Source of the DNA: Pseudomonadota bacterium
GTDB taxonomy: Bacteria > Pseudomonadota > Gammaproteobacteria > Burkholderiales > Burkholderiaceae_E
Reading direction: 5' to 3'
Length of the DNA stretch: 64,000 bases
Assembly: GCA_963204785.1 (NCBI GenBank)
Contig: CAUJHG010000047.1
Location: forward strand, 1-64,000
In this document: positions 19,005 to 30,595 of the stretch, piece by piece
Numbering within the stretch: position 1 is the stretch's first letter
Layout of the letters: each line of letters starts with the position of its first letter
Position numbers and translations under genes: made by a program
Notes under the pieces: generated by a model
Told to the model about the DNA's origin: nothing
What the model saw: the letters and a program-made list of their open reading frames with translations, nothing else
Database searches by the model: none

Positions 19005-20519
19005 ATGGAACAGCTCTTCACCAACCTGGCGATCGGCTTCTCCGCCGCCGCCACCGTCGACAACCTGATGTACTGCTTCGTCGGCGTGCTGCTGGGCACG
19101 CTGATCGGCGTGCTTCCCGGCATCGGCCCGCTCGCGACGATCGCGATGCTGCTGCCGATCACCTACAAGATGACCGACCCGGCCTCGGCGCTGATCATGC
19201 TGGCGGGCATCTACTACGGCGCCCAGTACGGCGGCTCGACGACCGCGATCCTGGTCAACCTGCCGGGGGAGGCGTCCTCGGTGGTGACCGCGCTCGACGG
19301 CTACGAGATGGCGCGCAAGGGGCGCGCCGGTCCGGCGCTGGCGATCGCGGCGATCGGCTCCTTCTTCGCCGGTTCGGTGGCCACCTTCCTGCTGGCGGCC
19401 TTCGCGCCGCCGCTGGCCGAGGTCGCGTTCAAGTTCGGCCCGGCCGAGTACTTCTCGCTGATGGTGCTGGGCCTGATCGCCGCGGTGGTGCTGGCGCACG
19501 GCTCGCTGACCAAGGCCCTGGCGATGGTGATCTTCGGGCTGCTGATCGGGATGGTCGGCACCGACGTGAACTCGGGGGTCGCCCGCTTCAGCTTCGAGAT
19601 CCCGGAACTGACCGACGGCATCGAGTTCGTCGTGATCGCGATGGGCCTGTTCGGCTTCGGCGAGATCATCGCCAACCTCGAGCAGCGCGAGGAACGCGAG
19701 GTCTTCCTGAGGAAGGTCGGCAAGCTGATGCCCAGCGGCGAGGAGTTCAGGCAGTCGGCGATGCCGGTGGTGCGCGGCACCGCGCTGGGCTCGCTGCTGG
19801 GCATCCTGCCCGGTGGCGGCTCAGTGCTGGCCTCGTTCTCCTCGTACGCGCTCGAGAAGAAGCTCTCCAAGACGCCCGAGCGCTTCGGCAAGGGGGCGAT
19901 CGAGGGGGTGGCGGGCCCGGAGTCGGCCAACAACGCCGGGGCGCAGACCTCCTTCATCCCGATGCTCACGCTGGGCATCCCGACCACGCCGGTGATGGCG
20001 CTGATGGTCGCGGCAATGATGATCCACAACATCCAGCCCGGTCCGCAGGTGATGACCAGCAACCCCACGCTGTTCTGGGGCCTGATCACCTCGATGTGGA
20101 TCGGCAACCTGATGCTGGTGGTCCTGAACCTGCCGCTTGTGGGCCTGTGGATCAAGCTGCTGTCGGTGCCCTACCGCGTGCTGTACCCGGCGATCCTGCT
20201 CTTCTGCGTGATCGGCGCATACTCGGTCAACAACAACGTCTTCGACGTGTTCATGACCATCCCGTTCGCGATCCTCGGCTACGTGTTCAAGAAGCTCGAC
20301 TGCGAGCCGGCGCCGATGCTGCTGGGCGTGGTGCTCGGCAAGCTGATGGAGGAATACCTGCGGCGCACGATGACCATCTCACGCGGCGACGCGACGGTGT
20401 TCTTCACCCGGCCGTTGTCGCTGTCGCTGCTGGTGATCGCGGCGGTGCTGCTGGTGCTGGTCTTCCTGCCGGCGATCGCGAAGAAGCGCGAGGAGGCCTT
20501 CGCAGGCGAGGACGACTGA
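19005..20519 (+). CDS. tctA: Tripartite tricarboxylate transporter large membrane subunit
   Basis: A 504-residue permease with about 11-12 membrane segments. The family motif GTLIGVLPGIGPLATIAMLL appears near residue 30 and a related glycine-rich LGILPGGGSVLASF in the second half, reflecting the internal duplication of TctA. GGSTTAILVNLPGE is also diagnostic. It should form the transport path for the ligand delivered by the upstream Bug protein. The downstream dehydrogenase begins 27 bases after its stop. Confidence 0.94.
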   Translation: MEQLFTNLAIGFSAAATVDNLMYCFVGVLLGTLIGVLPGIGPLATIAMLLPITYKMTDPASALIMLAGIYYGAQYGGSTTAILVNLPGEASSVVTALDGYEMARKGRAGPALAIAAIGSFFAGSVATFLLAAFAPPLAEVAFKFGPAEYFSLMVLGLIAAVVLAHGSLTKALAMVIFGLLIGMVGTDVNSGVARFSFEIPELTDGIEFVVIAMGLFGFGEIIANLEQREEREVFLRKVGKLMPSGEEFRQSAMPVVRGTALGSLLGILPGGGSVLASFSSYALEKKLSKTPERFGKGAIEGVAGPESANNAGAQTSFIPMLTLGIPTTPVMALMVAAMMIHNIQPGPQVMTSNPTLFWGLITSMWIGNLMLVVLNLPLVGLWIKLLSVPYRVLYPAILLFCVIGAYSVNNNVFDVFMTIPFAILGYVFKKLDCEPAPMLLGVVLGKLMEEYLRRTMTISRGDATVFFTRPLSLSLLVIAAVLLVLVFLPAIAKKREEAFAGEDD

Positions 20520-20546
20520 ACACGACCGCCTTCGCCGGGAGCCGCG

Positions 20547-21452
20547 ATGACCGCCAGAACCAGTGATCCCCTTCCAGCGCATGCCGTGGCCTTCCTGGGC
20601 CTGGGCGTGATGGGCTATCCGATGGCCGGTCATCTGAAACGTGCCGGCCACCGCGTCACCGTCTACAACCGCACCGCGTCGAAGGCGGACCGCTGGGCTG
20701 CGGAACACGGCGGCAGCGCCGCCCCCACGCCCAGGCAGGCGGCGCAGGGCGCAGACCTGGTCTTCTGCTGCGTAGGCAACGACGACGACCTGCGCGCAGT
20801 GGTGCTGGGCGAGCACGGCGCCTTCGCAGGAATGAAGCCGGGTGCGGTGCTGGTCGACCATACGACGGCCTCGGCCCGCGTGGCCCGTGAGCTGCACGCC
20901 AGCGCCCAGCAGCGCGGGCTGCACTTCCTCGATGCCCCGGTGTCCGGCGGACAGGCCGGCGCGGTCAACGGCCAGCTCACGGTGATGTGCGGCGGCGAGC
21001 CCGAGGTCTTCGAGCGCGTGAAGCCGGTCGCAATGGCCTATGCGCGCGCCGTCACCCGGATCGGCGAGGCCGGCGCAGGCCAGCTCGCGAAGATGGTCAA
21101 CCAGATCTGCATCGCCGGGCTGCTGCAGGGGCTGGCCGAGGGTGTGAACTTCGGCCGCGAGGCAGGCCTGGACATGAAGCTGGTGCTCGAGGTGATCGGC
21201 AAGGGCGCCGCGCAGTCCTGGCAGATGGACAACCGCGGCACGACGATGGTCGACGGGAAGTTCGACTTCGGCTTCGCGGTCGACTGGATGCGCAAGGACC
21301 TCGGGCTGTGCCTGGACGAGGCCGGACGCAATGGCGCATCGCTGCCGGTGACCGCGCTGGTCGATCAGTTCTATGCCGAGGTCCAGGCGCTGGGCGGTGG
21401 CCGCGACGACACCTCCAGCCTGATCCGTCGGCTGCGCCTCGCAAAGGGCTGA
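20547..21452 (+). CDS. 3-hydroxyisobutyrate dehydrogenase-family oxidoreductase
   Basis: A 301-residue beta-hydroxyacid dehydrogenase. The N-terminal Rossmann fold has AFLGLGVMGYPMAGHL. The substrate loop is FLDAPVSGGQAGA and the catalytic lysine is Lys182 in GAGQLAKMVNQ. The family includes 3-hydroxyisobutyrate dehydrogenase, tartronate semialdehyde reductase and related enzymes, all using NAD or NADP on small 3-hydroxy acids. Its place directly after tctCBA suggests it acts on the imported carboxylate or its product. An Asn-Arg (YNRTASK) after the second beta strand suggests NADP over NAD, as an inference. Confidence 0.88.
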   Translation: MTARTSDPLPAHAVAFLGLGVMGYPMAGHLKRAGHRVTVYNRTASKADRWAAEHGGSAAPTPRQAAQGADLVFCCVGNDDDLRAVVLGEHGAFAGMKPGAVLVDHTTASARVARELHASAQQRGLHFLDAPVSGGQAGAVNGQLTVMCGGEPEVFERVKPVAMAYARAVTRIGEAGAGQLAKMVNQICIAGLLQGLAEGVNFGREAGLDMKLVLEVIGKGAAQSWQMDNRGTTMVDGKFDFGFAVDWMRKDLGLCLDEAGRNGASLPVTALVDQFYAEVQALGGGRDDTSSLIRRLRLAKG

Positions 21453-21548
21453 TCCGTCCTCCCCCACCGACCCGCGCTGGCGCCCTCCTGCGGGTCGGCC
21501 GGCGCGCCATCCATCATTCCCGATTGCCTACCTGCGAGGAGAAACCCA

Positions 21549-21902
21549 GTGAGCACCCAGACCCAGCCCTCCGGACTGCAGATCGAAGACCTGAGGCCGG
21601 GCACCGGCGAGCAGGCGATGCCCGGCCACCAGGTCGTCGTCCACTACACCGGCTGGCTCTACAAGGACGGCGCCGCGGGCGCCAAGTTCGATTCGAGCAA
21701 GGACCGCGGCGAGCCCTTCTCCTTCCCGCTGGGCGCCGGGCACGTGATCCGCGGCTGGGACGAAGGCGTCGCCGGAATGCGCGTCGGCGGCACCCGCCGG
21801 CTGATCATCCCGCCCGAGCTCGGCTACGGCGCGCGCGGCGCCGGCGGCGTGATCCCGGGCAACGCCACCCTGCTGTTCGAGGTCGAACTGCTGGGCCTCT
21901 GA
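21549..21902 (+). CDS. FKBP-type peptidyl-prolyl isomerase
   Basis: A 117-residue single-domain FKBP that speeds cis-trans isomerisation of X-Pro bonds. [41 protein letters not shown] and [13 protein letters not shown] are the standard active-site blocks. No signal peptide is present, so it is cytosolic. The start is GTG at 21549, preceded by GAGGAG at 21535-21540. It stands between the tct cluster and glnS. Confidence 0.93.
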   Translation: MSTQTQPSGLQIEDLRPGTGEQAMPGHQVVVHYTGWLYKDGAAGAKFDSSKDRGEPFSFPLGAGHVIRGWDEGVAGMRVGGTRRLIIPPELGYGARGAGGVIPGNATLLFEVELLGL

Positions 21903-21925
21903 CGCCCCGAGGGTGCGGCGGGGGA

Positions 21926-21931
21926 TAGAAT
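21926..21931 (+). promoter_or_regulatory. -10 box for glnS
   Basis: TAGAAT lies 29 bases before the glnS ATG, in the short gap after the FKBP gene. No clear -35 hexamer is seen. Confidence 0.35.
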
Positions 21932-21960
21932 CCGGGCTTTGCCCGACGCCGCCGCCCGCG

Positions 21961-23742
21961 ATGCCTCCGCCCGCCGACAACAACGAAGCTTCGACCTCCA
22001 ACTTCCTGCGCACGCTGATCGAGGAAGATCTCGAGCGCGGCACCCATGCACAGCGCCGGTGGGGCGGCGCCCCCGGCTTCGCCGCGACGCACCGCCCGGC
22101 GGAGCTGGACCGCGCCCGGATCCGCACCCGCTTCCCCCCCGAGCCCAACGGTTACCTGCACGTCGGTCACGCGAAGTCCGTGTGCCTGAACTTCGGTCTG
22201 GCACGCGACTACGGCGGGCGCTGCCACATGCGCTTCGACGACACCAACCCGACGAAGGAGGAGCAGGAGTACGTCGACTCGATCCTCGACGCGGTGGGCT
22301 GGCTGGGCTTTTCCTGGAAGGACGAGCACGAGGACAATCTCTACTACGCGAGCGACTACTTCGGCGCCTTCTACGAGATCGCCGAATACCTGGTGCAGGC
22401 GGGACACGCCTACGTCGACCAGCAGACGGCCGAGCAGATGCGCGCCAATCGGGGCACGCTCACCGAACCGGGGCGCGACTCGCCCTGGCGCAACCGGCCC
22501 GCGGACGAGAGCCTGGCGCTGCTGCGCGAGATGCGCGCGGGCAGGCACCCCGAGGGTTCGATGGTGCTGCGGGCGAAGATCGACATGCGCTCGCCGAACA
22601 TGAACATGCGCGACCCGGCAATCTACCGGATCCGCTTCGCGCACCACCATCGCAGCGGCGACGCCTGGTGCATCTACCCGATGTACGACTACGCGCACCC
22701 GCTGGAGGACGCGCTCGAGAACATCACCCACTCGATCTGCACGCTCGAGTTCGAGGACCACCGCCCCTTCTACGACTGGGTGCTCGAGCGCGCCGCCGAG
22801 GGCGGCTTCTTCGACCGGCCGCTGCCGCGGCAGATCGAGTTCGCGCGCCTGAACCTCACCTACACGGTGACCAGCAAGCGCAAGCTGCAGGAACTGGTGC
22901 AGTCGGGGCATGTCCATGGCTGGGACGATCCCCGGATGCCGACGCTCGCGGGCCTGCGCCGGCGCGGCTACACGCCCGAGTCGATCCGTCTGTTCTGCGA
23001 GCGCATCGGCGTGGCCAAGGCAGACTCCTGGGTGGACATGGGAACGCTCGAGCAGGCGCTGCGCGACGATCTCGAAGCGCGCGCAGCCCGGGCGGTCGCT
23101 GTGCTCGATCCGCTGAAGTTGGTGATCACCAGCTTCCCCGACGGACATGCCGAGGAGTGCAGCGCGCCGGTGCACCCGCAGCACCCCGAGCTCGGGCGGC
23201 GCAGCTTCCCGATCTCGCGCGAGCTGTGGATCGAGCGCGAGGACTTCGCCGAAACCCCACCCAAGGGCTTCTTCCGGCTGTTCCCGGGCAACCGCGTGCG
23301 CCTGCGCTACGGCTACGTGATCGAGTGCACCGGCTTCGAGAAGGACGCCGACGGGAAGGTGGTCGCGGTGCATGCGAGCCATTTCCCGGATTCCAGGTCC
23401 GGAACGCCCGGGGCGGATGCCTACAAGGTCAAGGGCAACATCCACTGGGTGTCCGCGCCGCACGCGCTGCAGGCCGAGGTGCGGCTGTACGACCGGCTGT
23501 TCACCGAACCGCATCCGGGGGCGGGCGGGAGCGACTGGCTCGCGTCGATCAACCCGGCGGCCCGGCAGGTGGTGATCGCGCAGCTCGAGCCCACGCTCGG
23601 GTCGGCGCTTCCCGAGGACCGCTTCCAGTTCGAGCGGCACGGGTATTTCGTCGCCGACCGCGTGGACTCCGCGCCGGGTCGCCCGGTGTTCAACCGGGCG
23701 GTGTCGCTGAAGGACTCCTGGGGCGCGGGCAAGGGGCGCTGA
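21961..23742 (+). CDS. glnS: Glutaminyl-tRNA synthetase
   Basis: A 593-residue class Ib synthetase charging tRNA-Gln. The HIGH region is EPNGYLHVGH at residues 61-70 and the KMSKS-equivalent is VTSKRK at 303-308. FDDTNPTKEEQEYVDSI follows the first motif as in bacterial GlnRS, and C-terminal beta barrels recognise the anticodon. I use the ATG at 21961; an upstream GTG in the same frame overlaps the presumed promoter. The protein is slightly longer than E. coli GlnRS and carries no YqeY extension. Confidence 0.96.
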   Translation: MPPPADNNEASTSNFLRTLIEEDLERGTHAQRRWGGAPGFAATHRPAELDRARIRTRFPPEPNGYLHVGHAKSVCLNFGLARDYGGRCHMRFDDTNPTKEEQEYVDSILDAVGWLGFSWKDEHEDNLYYASDYFGAFYEIAEYLVQAGHAYVDQQTAEQMRANRGTLTEPGRDSPWRNRPADESLALLREMRAGRHPEGSMVLRAKIDMRSPNMNMRDPAIYRIRFAHHHRSGDAWCIYPMYDYAHPLEDALENITHSICTLEFEDHRPFYDWVLERAAEGGFFDRPLPRQIEFARLNLTYTVTSKRKLQELVQSGHVHGWDDPRMPTLAGLRRRGYTPESIRLFCERIGVAKADSWVDMGTLEQALRDDLEARAARAVAVLDPLKLVITSFPDGHAEECSAPVHPQHPELGRRSFPISRELWIEREDFAETPPKGFFRLFPGNRVRLRYGYVIECTGFEKDADGKVVAVHASHFPDSRSGTPGADAYKVKGNIHWVSAPHALQAEVRLYDRLFTEPHPGAGGSDWLASINPAARQVVIAQLEPTLGSALPEDRFQFERHGYFVADRVDSAPGRPVFNRAVSLKDSWGAGKGR

Positions 23743-23832
23743 GCCCCCCTTGCCCGCACTGCCCGGCGCACGGCCCGGATCCGCGCGCGGCCCGGTCTTC
23801 GCCCGGGACGCGGCGCGAGCGGCGCCGGCCGC

Positions 23833-25808
23833 TCAGGACGCCTTCGCCTCCTCGAGCACGATCATCGTGGCGCCGTTGGCGACCTGGTCGCCGACGGCCA
23901 CCTCGAGCGCCTTGACGGTGCCGTCGGCCGGCGCGGTGATCCGGTGCTCCATCTTCATCGCCTCCATCACCAGCAGCGGCTGGCCGCGCGTGACCGCGTC
24001 GCCCTCGGCGACGAACACCGAGAGCACGCGCCCCGGCATCGGCGCCTTCAGGCCGCCGCCTCCGCCCGCACCGGCAGACACCGGGAAGCGCGGCAGCTCG
24101 ACGAGTTCGAGGTCGCCGTCCGGACCGTGCACCAGGTGCCGGTCGCCAACGCAGGTGACCGAGTGGCGGCTGCGCTGGCCGTCGATCGCCAGGTCGACGC
24201 CCTCGGCATCGGCGCAGTGCACCACGACGCGGTGCTCGCCGCCGTCGACGCGCACCGCGAGCGCGCCGTCGCGCAGCTGGCGGTATTCGAGCTGCAGCGT
24301 CGCGTCCCCGCAGCGGTAGCCGGCGCGCTGCGGCGGCATGCCCGAGTTGCGGAAGCCCGCCGGGATCGTCGCCTGCACCCGCGCCTGGGCGCGCCTGCGG
24401 GCCCGCGCGTGCACGGCCGCCGCGATCGCGGCAGCCACGCGCGCGGCCTGGCCGGGCTCGCGCCGCGCCGCCGGTGCGACCCGCTCGATGAAGTCCGTCG
24501 TGGTGTCGCCCGTGAGGAACTCCGGCGTGCGCAGGATCGAGACGAGGAAGTCGCGGTTGTGGGTGATGCCCTGGATGCGGGTGGTCTCGAGCGCGCGCGC
24601 CAGGCGCATCGCCGCCTCACGCCGCGTGGGCGCCTTGACGATCACCTTGGCGATCATCGCGTCGAAGTCGATGCCGACCTCGGTGCCCACCTCGATCCCG
24701 GAGTCGATCCGCACGCCCGGACCGCCGGCGGGCGCCCAGGCCTCGATCGTCCCGGCGGCCGGCAGGAAGCCCGCCGCCGGATCCTCGGCGCACAGCCGCG
24801 CCTCGATCGCGTGGCCGTCGATCGCGAGATCCGCCTGCGAGTAGCCAAGCGGCGCGCCTTCGGCGATGCGCAGCTGCTCGCGCACGAGATCCAGCCCGGT
24901 GATCGCCTCGGTGACCGGGTGCTCGACCTGCAGCCGCGTGTTGACCTCGAGGAAGAAGAACTCCTCGCCGCTGACCAGGCACTCGACGGTGCCCGCGCTC
25001 TCGTAGCCGATCGCGCGCGCGGCGTCCAGCGCGGCGCGGGTCATGCGTTCGCGCAGCGCGGGGCTCACCGCCGGCGACGGCGCCTCCTCGATCACCTTCT
25101 GGTGGCGCCGCTGGATCGAGCACTCGCGCTCGAACAGGTGGACCAGGTTGCCGTGCCGGTCGCCGAGGATCTGGATCTCGACGTGCCGCGAGCGCGTCAG
25201 CCAGCGCTCGAGGAACACGGTGCCGTCGCCGAAGGCCGCCGTGGCCTCGCGGCGCGCGCTGTCGACCGCGTCGGCGAGCTCGGCCGACGACTCGACGATC
25301 CGCATGCCGCGCCCGCCGCCGCCCGCAGCAGCCTTGATCAGCACCGGGTAGCCGATCTGCTCGGCCGCGGCCTGCGCGTCGCAGCCCGGCGCGAGCTCGA
25401 AGGCCTCGAGCGTGGGCACGCCGACGGTGCGCACCACCCGCTTGGCCGCGAGCTTGTCGCCGATCGCGCGGATCGCCTGCGGCGACGGGCCCACCCAGGT
25501 CAGCCCCGCGTCGATCACCGCCTGCGCGAAGGCCGAGTTCTCCGACAGGAAGCCGTAGCCCGGGTGCACCGCATCCGCGCCGGAGCGCCGGCAGGCCTCG
25601 ATCACCTTGCCGATGTCCAGGTAGGTCTGCGCCGGCGTGCGCCCGTCGAGCGCCACCGCACGATCGGCCTCGCGCACGAAGGGCGCCTGCGCATCGCCAT
25701 CGGCGTAGATCGCCACGGTCTCGATCCCCATCTCGCGCGCGGTGCGCATGATGCGCCGCGCGATCTCGCCGCGATTGGCGACCAGCAGCCGGCCGATCGG
25801 CCGGTAGT

Positions 25809-25821
<13 letters not shown>
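23833..25821 (-). CDS. Acyl-CoA carboxylase alpha subunit (biotin carboxylase plus BCCP)
   Basis: A 662-residue biotin-dependent subunit. Residues 1 to about 450 are the ATP-grasp biotin carboxylase (LLVANRGEIARRIMRTAR, AAAGGGGRGMR, ECSIQRRHQKVIEEAPSP). A middle region should contact the beta subunit. The last 75 residues are the biotinyl domain with EAMKMEH; Lys623 carries biotin. Length and layout fit the alpha subunit of 3-methylcrotonyl-, propionyl- or geranyl-CoA carboxylase. The ATG lies 13 bases inside the beta-subunit gene, so the two are coupled. With a lyase of the HMG-CoA type upstream, a leucine/isovalerate-like route is plausible but not shown. Confidence 0.92.
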
Positions 25822-27443
<1,622 letters not shown>

Positions 27444-27497
27444 CAGGGACTCCTCCTCCGAAGGATCTTGGGTCGCGCGCAGCGCCGCGCGAGAAGC

Positions 27498-28589
27498 TCA
27501 GGTGCTGCGCAGCGGGTCGGTCTGCTTCCAGGGCGACAGGCATCCTTCGTGGACCTGCGGGCCCTTGCGAAAATGCGCCGCCTGCCCGAGCGTCTCGATG
27601 AAGGGCAGGTCGGCGGGGAACAGCTTCGGTGCACGCGGGCGCGGACCGGACTTCGACACGTGCCCCCACAGCGGATGGCCGACCACCTCCTCGGCGATCT
27701 CGACCGCCTCGATCAGCCGGTCGAGATCGTAGCCGGTCTCCACGCCCATCTCGTGGCAGAGGTCGACGAAGTCCTCGGTGGGCACGTGACCTGCCGATCG
27801 GCCGTTGCCGGTGTACGGGCAGCCGCCCATGCCCCCGATGCAGGTGTCGAACTCGCGCGCGCCCAGCTGCAGCGCCTCGTAGTAGCTGGCGATGGTCGCG
27901 CCGCGCTGGTTGTGCAGGTGCAGGTGGAAGTCGGTGACCGAGGGCCAGCGCTCGCGGATCGCGAGCATCGTCTCGCGCACCTGGTGCGGCAGGTTCCAGC
28001 CCATGGCCTCGAGCAGCGAGACGCGCGTCACGGCGATGCCGGCGCTCTCCCAGCGGCCGATCATCAGCGCGAGCAGGTCCATGCGCTGCGCGAGCGTGAA
28101 CGGACCCTCGAAGTTGGAGCCGAAGGGGTTGCCGATGCCCACCGACGCCTTCTGCGCGCCCGCGGCCTTCGCCGCGGCGACGGTCGCGTCGATCGCGGCG
28201 ATCTGCTGGGCCTGCGTGCGGTTGTAGTTGCGCCGCGCGAAGGTGTCGCACAGCTCCACGTGCACCGAGGGCAGCCGCCCCTTGCGCCGCACGTCGATCT
28301 TCGGGTGGAAGCGGTCGGCGCGCTCGAAGCCTGCGCGGTTGAAGAAGGCCGCGGTGTAGGTGACGCCGGGCGCCGGGACGAAGCGCTCGGCGATCTCCTC
28401 GATGCACGCCATCTGCGGCGTCCACTTCGGATGGGCGAAGGAGCCGATCGAGATCAGCTTCGCGCCGGTGCGACCCAGCGCATCGAGCAGCCGCAGCTTC
28501 GCGTCGACCGGGATGTCGGCGCTCTCGATCTGCAGGCCTTCGCGCATCGTGTCGTCGCGGATCGTGACCGAAGCGGGCAGCAGGCTCAT
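27498..28589 (-). CDS. HMG-CoA lyase-like DRE-TIM enzyme
   Basis: A 363-residue TIM-barrel metalloenzyme of the HMG-CoA lyase/citramalate family. The catalytic-cysteine loop GGMGGCPYTGNG (Cys257) and the HxH metal site in HLHLHNQRG are present. Two departures from true HMG-CoA lyases are visible: the first-strand motif reads MREGLQ, with Glu for the usual Asp of RDGLQ, and the metal loop is HLHNQRG where HCHDTYG is standard. A different 3-hydroxyacyl-CoA or a condensing reaction is therefore possible. It precedes the carboxylase genes and lies 28 bases after the metallo-beta-lactamase-fold gene. The protein is about 60 residues longer than E. coli-type lyases, with the excess at the C terminus. 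Confidence 0.82.
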   Translation of the reverse strand: MSLLPASVTIRDDTMREGLQIESADIPVDAKLRLLDALGRTGAKLISIGSFAHPKWTPQMACIEEIAERFVPAPGVTYTAAFFNRAGFERADRFHPKIDVRRKGRLPSVHVELCDTFARRNYNRTQAQQIAAIDATVAAAKAAGAQKASVGIGNPFGSNFEGPFTLAQRMDLLALMIGRWESAGIAVTRVSLLEAMGWNLPHQVRETMLAIRERWPSVTDFHLHLHNQRGATIASYYEALQLGAREFDTCIGGMGGCPYTGNGRSAGHVPTEDFVDLCHEMGVETGYDLDRLIEAVEIAEEVVGHPLWGHVSKSGPRPRAPKLFPADLPFIETLGQAAHFRKGPQVHEGCLSPWKQTDPLRST

Positions 28590-28617
28590 CGGCGAATCCT
28601 CCAGGCGGCGGCGCGCA

Positions 28618-29274
28618 TCAGCGCCAGCTGCCGTCGAGCACGTCGTCGGCGACGAAGGCGTTGTTGCGCCGCTCCTCGCCGAAGCTGGACATCGGCCCGT
28701 GCCCGGGAACGAAGGCCACGTCCTCGCCCAGCGGCCAGAGCTTCTGCGTGATCGACGCGATCAGGGTGGCGTGATCCCCGCGCGGGAAGTCGGTGCGCCC
28801 GATCGAGCCCTGGAACAGGACGTCGCCGACGATCGCCAGCCGGCCGGCCTCGTGGAAGAAGACCACGTGTCCCGGAGTGTGCCCCGGGGTGTGGATCACC
28901 TGCAGCGTCTGCGCGCCGAAGCTGACCGTGTCGCCGTCCTCGAGCCAGCGGTCCGGCTCGAAGGCCTCCAGGCGCGCGAACCCGAAGCGCTTGCCCTGCT
29001 CGGGCAGCTGCTGGATCCAGAAACGGTCCTCGACCTGCGGGCCCTCGAGCGGCACGCCGTGGCGCCTCGCGTACTCGCCCGCCTGGCCGCAGTGATCGAT
29101 GTGGCCGTGGGTCAGGAAGACCTTCTCGAGCGCCGCACCGGTCTCGGCGAGCACCTGGTCGATGCGGTCGAGATCGCCGCCCGGGTCGAACACCGCCGCC
29201 CGGTTGGTCTCCTCGCAGACGAGCAGCGAGCAGTTCTGTGCGAAGGCGGTGACGGGGATGATCGCGAGTTTCAT
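28618..29274 (-). CDS. Metallo-beta-lactamase-fold hydrolase (glyoxalase II-like)
   Basis: A 218-residue hydrolase of the YcbL/glyoxalase II-like group. The zinc motif THGHIDH is at residues 55-61, followed by HTPGHTPGHVVFF, GDVLFQGSIGRTDFP and FVPGHGP, the full metal ligand set. Enzymes of this group cleave S-lactoylglutathione or related thioesters. No signal peptide is present. It follows the DUF3108 gene with a 5-base gap, suggesting one transcript. Confidence 0.9.
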   Translation of the reverse strand: MKLAIIPVTAFAQNCSLLVCEETNRAAVFDPGGDLDRIDQVLAETGAALEKVFLTHGHIDHCGQAGEYARRHGVPLEGPQVEDRFWIQQLPEQGKRFGFARLEAFEPDRWLEDGDTVSFGAQTLQVIHTPGHTPGHVVFFHEAGRLAIVGDVLFQGSIGRTDFPRGDHATLIASITQKLWPLGEDVAFVPGHGPMSSFGEERRNNAFVADDVLDGSWR

Positions 29275-29279
29275 GGGCT

Positions 29280-30092
29280 TCAGCGCAGGTCGATCAGTTG
29301 GTCGAGCACCCGGCCGTCGGGGTCCGACAGGCGCAGGCGCACCGGCATCAGCTGCAGATCGTACCCGAGCCAGAGATCCACCCTGGCGTCGCCCGGTTCA
29401 TAAGGACCGGTACGCTCCAGGTGCAGGGCGCGCAGGGCGCCGTCCGGACCAGGCAGCGCATCGTCGCCGTGGCTGAGCCATCTGGAGCGCTCCACCCGGC
29501 GGCTGTGCAGCTCCGGCAGCTCCACCGCCCGCCCCGGCGCAAGCCGCTGCGGCCCCGCCCGCGCGAGCAGGCCGAGCTGGACCATCACCGAGAGCCGGTC
29601 CTGGACGCCGTCGACCAGCGGCACCGGGTCGCTGGACGAGAAGCTGATCTCGCGCCGGCGGCGGTCGAGCGCCGCCCATCGCTCCGGGCGCTTGCCGCGC
29701 TGCTCCCAGTAGCGCTCGGGCGCGAGGCCGGCAGGCGTCACCAGCCCTTCGCTCTTCTGGGCGAGGACGCCGGACCACACCAGCGCGACCAGTCCCTCCG
29801 CGCGCCCGGCGCTCTGCAGCAGATAGCGGGATCCGGTCAGCTGCAGCGACAGCTCGATCGAGGCAACGCGCATCCCTCGTTCGTAGCTGCCGTAGTACAC
29901 GCCGAAGCGCCAGCGCCCTTCGAGGGGCGCTGGCAGGGGACCGGCGTGCCCGGGCGCCCTGGCCTGCCCGCCCGGTTCGGAGCGGGAGCGCGTCTCGACC
30001 TGCGCCCGCGCCGAGCCCGGAGCCTGCTGCGCCGCGAGCGCGGCGAGCCCCGTGATGCAGGCCCGGCGCCCAGGGCTGTGCGCGCCCGCCAT
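29280..30092 (-). CDS. DUF3108 domain exported protein
   Basis: A 270-residue protein with a likely N-terminal signal (RRACITGLAALAAQQAPGSARA). The DUF3108 region runs from about residue 60: WRFGVYYGSYERGMRVASIE, then LVALVWSGVLAQKSEGLVTPAGLAPERYWEQ, and a final block ending LPVRLRLSDPDGRVLDQLID. The family is periplasmic with unknown function. The ATG and the stop of the upstream TPM gene share one base (TGATG). Confidence 0.8.
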   Translation of the reverse strand: MAGAHSPGRRACITGLAALAAQQAPGSARAQVETRSRSEPGGQARAPGHAGPLPAPLEGRWRFGVYYGSYERGMRVASIELSLQLTGSRYLLQSAGRAEGLVALVWSGVLAQKSEGLVTPAGLAPERYWEQRGKRPERWAALDRRRREISFSSSDPVPLVDGVQDRLSVMVQLGLLARAGPQRLAPGRAVELPELHSRRVERSRWLSHGDDALPGPDGALRALHLERTGPYEPGDARVDLWLGYDLQLMPVRLRLSDPDGRVLDQLIDLR

Positions 30093-30595
30093 CAGAGCAC
30101 CGCCGGGCGGTTGGGCAGTTCGTCCGGATTGCGATCGCCCGCCGGGAAGGCCTGCGCGAGCAGTGTGCCGAGCTCCCGGATCGCAGCCAGCGTGCCCTCG
30201 ACGAAGCGGCCCGCGCGGCACTCGGCGACCAGCGCCTGCGTGACCGCCTGCCAGGCCTGCTGCGGGATCGCGCGGGCGGCTGCGCGGTCTGCGACGATCT
30301 CGACCGTGCGGTCGGCCAGCAGCAGGTAGATCAGCACGCCGTTGTTGGCCTCGGTGTCCCACACCCTCAGGCTGCCGAACACCTCGAGCGCGCGCTCGTG
30401 CGGCCCTACGCCGCCCAGGACCCGCCCCAGCGGCAGCGAGGCCTCGATCGCCACCCGCAGTTCCGCGCCGTGCCGACGCTCGCCATCGAGCACGGCCTGC
30501 TCGATCCGATCCAGCGCCTGCGCCGGGAAGAGCCGCCGCAGGCGCAGGTGATCGTGCCGCAGGTGGTCCAGGGTCCGCTTCCAGCGCGCCGTCAT
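30092..30595 (-). CDS. Small TPM-domain protein
   Basis: A 167-residue protein with a TPM (YgcG-type) fold: RIEQAVLDGERRHGAELRVAIEA, ALEVFGSLRVWDTEANNGVLIYL and VEIVADRAAARAI. Unlike its upstream neighbour it has no signal peptide and only a weak hydrophobic strand, so I expect it to be cytoplasmic or peripheral. The ATG at 30595 overlaps the previous stop (TGATG). Genes of this type commonly follow lemA and a larger TPM gene in betaproteobacteria; their role is not established. Confidence 0.82.
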   Translation of the reverse strand: MTARWKRTLDHLRHDHLRLRRLFPAQALDRIEQAVLDGERRHGAELRVAIEASLPLGRVLGGVGPHERALEVFGSLRVWDTEANNGVLIYLLLADRTVEIVADRAAARAIPQQAWQAVTQALVAECRAGRFVEGTLAAIRELGTLLAQAFPAGDRNPDELPNRPAVL

